Positions 57,000-64,000 of a stretch of 64,000 nt of DNA are shown here, in pieces (the stretch's first letter is position 1; every line of letters starts with the position of its first letter). The position numbers and the translations under genes were made by a program. The DNA comes from Micropterix aruncella (taxonomy: Eukaryota; Arthropoda; Insecta; Lepidoptera; Micropterigidae): contig OX155955.1 in the NCBI GenBank assembly GCA_944548615.1, positions 7,940,728 to 8,004,727 of the forward strand, written 5' to 3'. Under the pieces are notes generated by a model, which was given only the letters and a program-made list of their open reading frames with translations, was not told the DNA's origin and did no database searches.

Positions 57000-58270
57000 A
57001 GTCCAGGTATTTTTTTCAGGGATAAACATGTTTACTTATTGTTGTTTTCTCTCGTTATTGCTATTTTAACTCTCGCGAACAGCCGCGCGAATTGCTCTAT
57101 GGTTTAAAAAGCCACATGAGTAGGAATATTCCGCTCCAAATCCCTGTGTGATTCAGCAGTTTCTCTAACTTCCCTCAATTGCTCTTGGGTTTGTAGGCGA
57201 TTTTCGTACTACAAATGCTATACTGGTATAGTCGAAAGACCTTGTGGTTTTAGCATGTGGGTCCAATTAACATTATGCAAATTTCGTGGAAATTTTGATT
57301 GGAATATCTAATATACGAGCTACACTAATAATGTTTAAATTACGCCATGCATGTAAATAAAATATTGACGCCACCTGTTGGCGCATGGGTAAACCCCGCC
57401 CTTGTCCGAGAAATTAACCGCGCCGCCCGAGGCGGTACAACGGAACTCAACCGGGTTCGTCTACCAGCAGAGATAGGGCTCATCATTTTTATTTAAGAAA
57501 TTATTATTCAAACAAAAACAGTCCTTGGCTACTTTTCGGGAATATCTTGAGGCGACACAACCGATTTTTTTTTTATGTTATCGTGTATAAAGAACATTGT
57601 ATTCACTGGAGAGCTCATTCGAGGAATAGCGATATGGTTTTGCGAAATATTGTTTATGGTGACGAGAGGCAAGAGCTTTTTACACACATACAGTTATTTA
57701 CCGCCCTACTTTTGGGTTGTTATTCAAAAAGTAGTTAAAACATCGTTGGGTTTTTTCATTAGATTTCTTAATAGCAATACTTCTTTAGAATATACCAGGC
57801 ATTTTTTTTACACAAGAAACCCATTTATTACCCTTTTTTGTATTTAGAATCGTAGGAACAATTTGAGGTATCACGTACGCTTTGTGGGCTTCGTTTTTTT
57901 TTAAATTATTTTTTTTTGTTTTGTTTTTGTACTCGAGCGTACTCGAACGTACGTGATACGGGTTGTTGCGTTCGGGCGTTATTATGGCGACTGTATGACG
58001 TACGTTCGTATAGGTAGGGTGGTTAACGTTGCCAGAATGCTATTACACAAAGCTTGCTACCTATGGAGCTTTAAGTGGTATTGGATACAAAATAATATAT
58101 CGTGGGGCATATTGAAAGTGTCTCGAGCTGACCACTTATCATAATATAAATAGGAACCTAAATAAGACATTGTTAAATGGAAATCTCTAGAAAAATGTTA
58201 GTTTTTGACTTGCGAGATTGTCATTTGTTTTTCATTGTGGCGTCGTTTTGAAAATTGTATTTCGGAAATA
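57000..58270. other. No recognised gene
   Basis: Contains a long inverted motif GTATCACGTACG (about 57869) and CGTACGTGATAC (about 57948) around a poly-T/AT stretch. This is followed by ACGTACGTTCGTATAGGTAG, related to 27895-27930. Open frames at 57547-57847 have no domain. Confidence 0.45.
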
Positions 58271-58279
58271 CAATAAATT

Positions 58280-58535
58280 TAACTCATCTTATAGAACAGA
58301 TGACGCACCTGCCATAGAGCCCATACCTCGCACCTTACGACCTTTTCTGTTTGTTAAAATTAAAGACAAACTTAGACGCACACGTTTTACGAGCCCTGAA
58401 TCGGCTGTGTATGCGTTCCACGAAGCTGAAAAATATATCCCTAAGGAAGACTGTTCCAAGTGCTTTTTACAACAATCCCAGTGAATGACAAAATGTATTA
58501 ATTGTAAGGACATATACACTGAAAAACATTAAATA
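58280..58535 (+). pseudogene. mariner-type transposase C-terminal remnant
   Basis: The plus strand reads FLFVKIKDKLRRTRFTSPES, AVYAFHEAEKYIPKEDCSKC, then after a stop, MTKCINCKDIYTEKH. This lines up with the mariner pattern LFPKLK..L.GTRFSS.EEAV.AF......P...W..CF..W..R...CI...G.YFEK. The catalytic DxxD/DDE part upstream is degenerate or missing. The ORF's upstream methionine is not a real start. Confidence 0.75.
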
Positions 58536-58899
58536 TATCATAAGTCTAATATTTGGTGTCATTTATCAGAAACCAGAAGCTCTTAATATGAACTAAGTAT
58601 AAAGAAGACTGCAATTTCAATTTCAAATATCTTCAAGTATCGTCGTGTATTAAGAATCGCTAACTGCTGCCGGTTATATGAAGCCACATAATAATATGAT
58701 CTATCGAGAATGTAACTATCGCAATAAATGTGATTCCACCGTCGCATCCTGCGATCGAGTTGGTTTGCAACCTGGAAAAATAAAACCGGAAATGTCCCTC
58801 TTCGGGTACGTACCGTATATACCGTCAGCGGTGACCAGGGGCGGACTAGCTAAGCCAATGAAATCGAAGAATATTGTGGTTGTTTGACATTACATATAA

Positions 58900-59173
58900 A
58901 ACCAAAATGAATTCTCGGCGCGAAGTTTTTAAAGCCCGACGTTTCGGCAATTTTACAGCGGCAGACCGGCGCATATACGTCGAACAAAAATATTTCTTGG
59001 TTTGTCTAGTTTTATAATTTATATATCTGAATAAAGAGTTTGAAAATGAAAATAGGTGAGGTTCAAGCATATATTTATAAACATTGAATAAATGTTCTTA
59101 CAGATTCGGCATTAAGCTTCTTGTCACCACACGTTTTGTTACCGTGAAAATCTACCGTTAATTTGACGTGTCT
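58900..59173. other. Short repeat-like stretch with CGACGTTTCGG
   Basis: AAAGCCCGACGTTTCGGCAA near 58920 resembles the arm motif of the palindrome at 14846-15016. Otherwise nothing is assignable. Confidence 0.4.
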
Positions 59174-59206
59174 AGGCGCGATTGTCAGTGTTGTATAATT
59201 AGAGCT
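59174..59206 (+). repeat. Direct repeat flanking the second N cluster, left
   Basis: AGGCGCGATTGTCAGTGTTG, then TATAATTAGAGCT, matches 61445-61477 at about 29-30 of 33 positions. A related piece occurs near 61749. Confidence 0.75.
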
Positions 59207-59281
59207 GTCAACTACAACAGGCGAACCCGTCACCTCAGGAAGTTTTAATGATATTATATCGTCCTGTCTCCCACGAGGTGC
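59205..59281 (-). repeat. Family N fragment, TTGACA end only
   Basis: Begins with GAGCTGTCAACTACAACAGG and stops in a CACGAGGTGCG block. It keeps the inferred 3' end and is 5' truncated. It is followed by a piece (59290-59345) related to the hairpin at 61759-61871. Confidence 0.75.
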
Positions 59282-59869
59282 GTTAGTATCGTATAGATCC
59301 CTATAGAAGCTTGGCCACGGACACGGCGGAAAAAGGGCAAGGCGCTGCAGCGCTGCCTCGGCGCGCCGCGTTTACCCACAGCGAAATTTGTAACAGAGTT
59401 GTATGGCAGTATGGCAAACCGAGTTGTCAACTACAACGGGCGAACCCGTCACCTCAGAAATTTTTAACGATTGGTTGTTCTATCTCCCGTAAAGTGAACG
59501 CAGAAGATTTGGACAAAACACTCCACCGTCAAGCTCCGCCACATGTCCGTAAGAGGCCAACGCCTTTTCCGCGAGATAACCAGGTAAGTTACCCAGCGGG
59601 CTTAGACTCACGCCCTTACTTCCAATTGTTACCAGATTACTCCGGTCTCTCTATTGGTTACGAGTTCGAGGTCGCTTACGCGGTCCTCTGCCTTACGAAG
59701 CGATGAAACGGTTGAAACGAATCTATCGCGGACCACAGCGTCCTTTGCCCGGCTGTTCACCCAGGATCGGATGGCCGATTGTCATTTCAAGAGCAGTCGC
59801 CGTAAGGTCCGCAACCACTCCCGCTCTATAGGAAACAGTACTGCTTCCAGACTCCCCCGACTGTTAGTC

Positions 59870-60535
59870 GGGAGCTAACGGGCCCATGATGAGGTGGCCA
59901 CGATGACCCATGTGTTCAGGGTCGGTCACACTCACGGGTCAACACCCATCCGATGGCCTCCACGCATGGGGTGCGAACCTGGGTAGGACACTGGGTCAAC
60001 CAGTCTCCCCTGGGAATCAAACCTCTGGCGCTCCTGGACGGTCTGCGCACCGAGCGGCGCAAGCCAATCGATTGTGCTCTCCGACTAACAGTCGGGGGAC
60101 TCTGGGAACTGTATTGTTTCCTAACGAGCGGGGGTGGTTGTCTACCTTACGGCAACTGCTCTTGAAATGACCATTGGCCATCCGATCCCGGTTCAGAGTC
60201 GGGCAAAGGACGCCTTGGTCCGCGATAGATTCGGTGCACACCGTCTCACCGCTTCGTAAGTGAGAGGACCGCGCAAGCGACCTCGAACTCGGAACCAATC
60301 GAGAGACCGGAGAAATCTGGTCACAATTGGAAGCAAGGGCGCGAGTGTCGGCCCGCCAGGTAACATACTGGCTATCTCGCGGTAAAGGCGTCGGTCTCTT
60401 GCGGGCTGTGGCGTAGCTAGACGTCGGATTTGTAATGTTGAAAGTCTTCTACGCTCACTGCACGGTCGATAGAACGATGAATCGTTAAAACGTCCTGCGG
60501 TGACGGGGTCGCCCGTTGTGGTTGACATCTCAATA
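59870..60535 (+). mobile_element. Family N copy J, full length
   Basis: On the sense strand it begins exactly GGGAGCTAACGGGCCC and ends GTTGACATCTCAATA. TGTTAGTC borders both sides (59862-59869, 60536-60543). The left border may have lost a few bases of a longer duplication. Confidence 0.85.
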
Positions 60536-60548
60536 TGTTAGTCAGAGT

Positions 60549-61219
60549 CGGGGAGCTAACGGGCCCATGATGAGTTAGCCACGATGACCCATGTGTTCAG
60601 GGTCGGTCACACTCACGGGTCAACACCCATCCGACGGCCTCCACGCACGGGGTGCGAACCTGGGTAGGACCCTGGCCAGCGAACTAGTTTCCCCTGGGAA
60701 TCAAACCTCTGGCGCTCCTGGACGGTCTGCGCACCGTGCGGCGCAAGCCAATCGATTGTGCACTCCGACTAACAGTCGGGGGAGTCTGGAAACTGTATTG
60801 TTTCCTATAGAGCGGGGGTGGTTGCGTACCTTATGGCGACTGCTCTTGAAATGACCATTGGCTATCCGATCCCGGTTCAGAGCCGGGCAAAGGACGCCTT
60901 GGTCCGCGATAGATTCGGTATACACCGTTTCACCGCTTCGTAAGGGAGAGGACCGCGCAAGCGACCTCGAACTCGGAACCAATCGAGAGACCGGAGAAAT
61001 CTGGTCACAATTGGAAGTAAGGGCGCGAGTGTCCCGAGCCGCCGGGTATTATTACTGGCTATCTCGCGGTAAGGAGTTGGTCTCTTACGGGTTGTGGCGT
61101 AGCTAGACGTCGGATTGTTTTGTCCGAAGTCTTCAACGCTCACTGCAGGTTGATAGAACGACTAATCGTTAAAACGTCCTGTGGTGACGGGCTTGCCCGT
61201 TTTAGTCGACACCTCAAGA
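60549..61219 (+). mobile_element. Family N copy K, full length, 13-bp target duplication
   Basis: Flanked by TGTTAGTCAGAGT at 60536-60548 and 61220-61232. It starts with two extra bases (CG) before GGGGAGCTAACGGGCCC and ends CGACACCTCAAGA. It lies immediately after copy J and in the same orientation, with the shared target sequence as the only spacer. Confidence 0.9.
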
Positions 61220-61444
61220 TGTTAGTCAGAGTGCACAGTCGATTGGCTTACGCCGCACGGTGCGCAGACCGTCCAGGAGCGCCAGAAGGTTGATTCCTAG
61301 GGGAAACTGACCATAGGGCCAGAGTCCTACCCAGGCTTGCACTTCATGCGTGGAGGCCGTCGGATAGGTGTTGACCCGTGAGTGTGACCAACCCTGAACA
61401 GAATGGGTCTTCGTGGCCAACTCAGCAAGGGCCCATTAACTCCC

Positions 61445-61510
61445 AGGCGCGATCGTCATTGTTGTATAACTAAAGCTCGCCCCTTGTAGTTGACATCTCT
61501 AGTTGTTGTA
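61445..61510 (+). repeat. Right flanking direct repeat and N tail fragment
   Basis: AGGCGCGATCGTCATTGTTG (to 61477) repeats 59174-59206. It is followed by CGCCCCTTGTAGTTGACATC and TCTAGTTG, the very 3' end of family N. Confidence 0.7.
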
Positions 61511-61758
61511 TGGCAGTGTATTAGAGTTTGTCCGTGCCACCGGACATTTTCACGGCGGACAATTATTTCGACCTTGAATGTTGTTTACAAAATGTACCTA
61601 ACGCGACGTACAATCAAAAAACCATGTAGTAAATAAGAGGTCACGTTTTTTTTCTACGGCGTGTCTTACGCGCCATACGGAAAAAAAACCGTGCCATGAA
61701 CAAGAGACCTTGCCTTCGCCGTGAAAACATACGGTAAATTCATTGTGTAGGCGCGGTC

Positions 61759-61871
61759 GTCAATGTTGTATAGATCACTATGGAAGCTTGTCCACGGATA
61801 CAGCGGAAAAACGTAAGGCGCCGCCGCCGAATCTGTGGACAAGCTTCCATAGTGATCCATACAACACTGAC
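61759..61871. repeat. Foldback with about 40-bp arms
   Basis: Left arm 61759-61799 contains TATGGAAGCTTGTCCACGGA and pairs with right arm 61834-61871 (GTGGACAAGCTTCCATAGTG). The loop is GC-rich. A single related arm lies at about 59290-59335. It may be the tip of a small inverted-repeat element. Confidence 0.8.
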
Positions 61872-62699
61872 GACCTGCTTGGATACGGCTAATTAACCTT
61901 AGATTTCCACGGCAAAAAAACGTGTTTGGACAAGAGTCCTTATCATTATTGTTGTTCAAGGCCGCATGGAAATACATTCGGGAGCAATTAATCAGGCTCA
62001 CCAACATACACTCTAATATCTCGGAATCTAAGAATGCTTGCTTATACAATAATTACCACTTTATTAATGATTATCGTTTACAATGAACTATTTTAATAAT
62101 ATTTTTTTATGACAGAACAGAAACAAAGGGAAAACATATGCGGTGATAGTTAGATTGTCGAAAAATCATTTATTTTGTTTTTAGCCTTTTTGATGGCATT
62201 ACTTTACAGCCACAAAGAAACTTATTTTTTTTTAGTAGTATTAAATAGTTTTTAATCTATGGTCTATAAAAAAGTCTTTATTTTATTTCAATTAGCTGTT
62301 ATATTTCAATTAACTAGCATTCTTAGTTTCTAACATATTAAGTGTAAGTTGCTGACCCAGATTCAATGCTCCCAATGTATATTCCTGTCAAGCGTTGTAT
62401 AGGAATGCATGGGGACATTCATAGCTATTCGTCACCATCATTCATCATAACCCTGAGTTGTGGTTTTTGGCCTGTGATTCTTCATGAAAATGTAAATTTT
62501 TTGGTTATACCAAAATTTAAATATCGCTTGAAAATGGCAACGATATTTTTGTGGCCGCGTATGCCAGCCATGTTATAAATTAATATGACTATAATCTTAA
62601 CCCTATATAGCCCAAGATCTTCAAACAAAAAATAATGTTGATAATGAGATAGGTTTAGGCAAATAAAAAAAAAATGTATTTCTAAGAAATAAAAAAAAA

Positions 62700-63310
62700 T
62701 ATTTATTATTAATCATTTATTTGACATTTGAGGGAATGTGACATTACTGTAACATTGATTTTAACGTATAAAAAACATTTATGTTGTATGGAAAAAAAAA
62801 TTCAACAATTATTTTGTTTATTATATTATACACTGCATTTTTTGCAAATTTTATGTGAAACGCCAGTGCACTTGGGAATCTTGCAACGTATCCTTTTTTT
62901 TTTTTTTAACCCAAATCGGCCAATGACCGACCTGGTCCTGCCTTACTGCCAATGGAGGAACATGTTGCGCAGGGCCCTTATGTTTTTTTGGCTTGAATTT
63001 CGTCTTCTAAAGACCTTCGACTCTTGATGTTAGGCTTCAGGCCAAGCTCGCATAAGGTCTCGCCTATCTCAAGTCTAAATTCTACTGAAGACATTTGTTT
63101 GCCGTTGAGATATTTTGCCTTCCTTACTCTTCGGTAGCACAGTGGGTAGTTACAAAAGACCTTACAGATCTAGGTGACATCAAGGGCTGGAAACAAGCCC
63201 CCCACTTCATCTACTACTACTACTCTTCGGTATAATAACAAAGAATTTGCCATAGTCAGTTCCAGTAAATGTTAGAACATCCTAACTTGCCATCTTTTGC
63301 TTTGAAATTT
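62700..63310 (-). pseudogene. piggyBac transposase, C-terminal half with zinc-ribbon tail
   Basis: On the minus strand: FQSKRWQ...LLELTMANSLLLYRR (the KRW..F..LLDL..VNSWLLYRR region after the catalytic core), RKAKYLNGKQMSSVEFRLEI followed by GETLCELGLKP, then PAQHVPPLAVRQDQVGHWPI, and a cysteine-rich tail CKIPKCTGVSHKICKKCSVY. The VR.D.VGHWP.W and C..C.G.SH..C.KC motifs are characteristic of piggyBac-type transposases. A poly-A run at about 62893-62908 and shifts near it break the frame, and an 85-bp SINE sits inside YRR. The catalytic aspartates are missing. Confidence 0.85.
63137..63221 (+). mobile_element. 85-bp mini-SINE with 11-bp duplication
   Basis: Flanked by ACTCTTCGGTA at 63126-63136 and 63222-63232. 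The start GCACAGTGGGTAGTTACAAA resembles a tRNA A-box region, and the end is a (CTA)n tail. Removing it rejoins the piggyBac frame (LLYRR to RKAKYL). Confidence 0.85.
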
Positions 63311-63719
63311 TGAATGGATAAAATTATATTCTTACCTACAGGTTTCCACGAAAACCACACAATTGTATACAATTTTAATATTTTTTAATCAGTCATTCAA
63401 CACCTGCCGTAGTTGTAATTCTCACATAAGTCGCTTAGTTACGCTATCTATGATTTTTACTCTATACTAAGTGGTAGCGTACAGTAGTGCTAGACGGATT
63501 CAAATGAACTAAATGAATTTAGTGCCTTGTTTAGGGGGATTTTAGGGGAATTAGTAATTTGTTACAGAAATGTCATATAAAGCTATGAAGGGTTAACATA
63601 TTTATTTTGTCTGTGTTTGTACGTGTTTATGTCGTGATATTTTGCGTATCAACTTTCCGAGCGACATTATTGTCGTGTTTCATCTCCAGCGGAAAATGCT
63701 CAGCATCGCATGAGAATTT

Positions 63720-63972
63720 TTCTTAGTGCCCTCTCGAGGCTGTGGACCGGGGCGGACCGCCCCCTCCGCCCCCGTATTAGTTCGCCACTGGTGGTAGCTT
63801 TACCGCAACTGTTTTGAAGTGAAGTGGAAAATCTTGCAGAATGGCGGCGTTGTGAGATGTCACGCTCCGGCTACGTCGTCGCTGAGTTTTTGTTTCGAGT
63901 GTGGGAAAGGAAAAGGGCTGGGGGGGGGGGGAGGGGAGTAGGGTAGGGAGGAAGGGAGAAGAATCGGTAAGT
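63720..63972 (+). promoter_or_regulatory. GC-rich edge with splice-donor-like GTAAGT; possible first exon
   Basis: Unlike most of the window this stretch is GC- and CpG-rich (GGGGCGGACCGCCCCCTCCG near 63755, then CTCCGGCTACGTCGTCGCTG) and then becomes purine-rich (G-runs at 63919-63960). GTAAGTAAAG at 63967 fits a 5' splice site after a non-coding exon. The first part (CCGCCCCCTCCGCCCCC..TTCGCCACTGG) also resembles some transposon ends, so the promoter reading is tentative. Confidence 0.3.
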
Positions 63973-64000
63973 AAAGAGAAAAGCGTCTGAGTGATACTTC

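Larger units (their letters stand above)
59421..61443 (-). mobile_element. Family N host copy L, interrupted by two full-length copies
   Basis: The outer parts 59421-59869 and about 61220-61443 join into one family N copy. The left part ends at GACTGTTAGTC; the right part resumes GTTAGTCAGAGTGCACAGTC and ends at the terminus GGGCCCATTAACTCC. Two copies of opposite orientation lie between. Confidence 0.8.
62601..63592 (-). mobile_element. Internally deleted piggyBac element with TTAA duplication
   Basis: TTAA flanks both ends (62597-62600 and 63593-63596). The ends are CCCTATATAGCCCAAG and, inverted on the right, CCCTTCATAGCTTTAT; nine of the first eleven bases agree. Between them lies the C-terminal part of a piggyBac transposase on the minus strand. 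At 992 bp the element is too short for a complete transposase gene, so it is non-autonomous. Confidence 0.85.

Overview
The window looks like gene-poor, AT-rich nuclear DNA from an arthropod, most likely an insect. The main taxonomic clue is the stretch at 51722-51945, which resembles a repeat I know to be common in moth and butterfly genomes; this is a weak basis for an order-level call. Microsatellites, tRNA- and 5S-derived retroposons and a wide mix of decayed transposons rule out a prokaryote. I found no host protein-coding gene that I would defend. The only candidate is a GC-rich stretch with a splice-donor-like GTAAGT at the right edge (about 63720-63972).

The dominant content is a GC-rich dispersed repeat of about 665 bp, called family N here. 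There are full or partial copies at 290-409, 4766-6967 (four copies, nested), 9497-10195, 25950-26635, 33220-33867, 47742-48406 and 59205-61505 (a second nested cluster). Several copies are flanked by exact 12-15 bp target-site duplications. The truncated copies mostly keep the same end, which carries a small conserved stem-loop. From this I infer a non-autonomous retroposon moved by target-primed reverse transcription, with its sense strand opposite to the one its longest open frames suggest. In both clusters, copies sit inside older copies, and the same target was used twice.

Layout. 0-13 kb: unassigned AT-rich DNA, one copy of a repeat pair (2655-3150), the first N cluster, an RTE-type LINE remnant with a 250-bp direct duplication, and a foldback element. 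13-23 kb: a tRNA-derived SINE, a 140-bp tandem duplication, a 171-bp near-perfect palindrome, a 5S-rRNA-like sequence, a TA-flanked MITE, two related LINE remnants, a DDE transposase remnant, and a 5'-truncated LINE with a long open reverse transcriptase frame (21408-22730). 23-33 kb: several dispersed repeat pairs, a 118-bp tandem array, one N copy and a BEL/Pao-like zinc-knuckle remnant. 33-40 kb: one N copy, then two inverted copies of a LINE with a restriction-like endonuclease. 40-54 kb: SINEs, a 247-bp TTAA-flanked piggyBac-type MITE with a visible empty site, an N copy, an unrecognised decayed open frame, and a 1-kb element with terminal inverted repeats. 54-64 kb: a LINE split by a 1.16-kb foldback transposon with 8-bp duplications, a mariner remnant, the second N cluster, and a deleted piggyBac element carrying an 85-bp SINE.

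These sequences do not form a pathway. The connection between them is insertional history: removing a later insertion repeatedly restores an older open frame or repeat, which confirms many of the boundaries given here.
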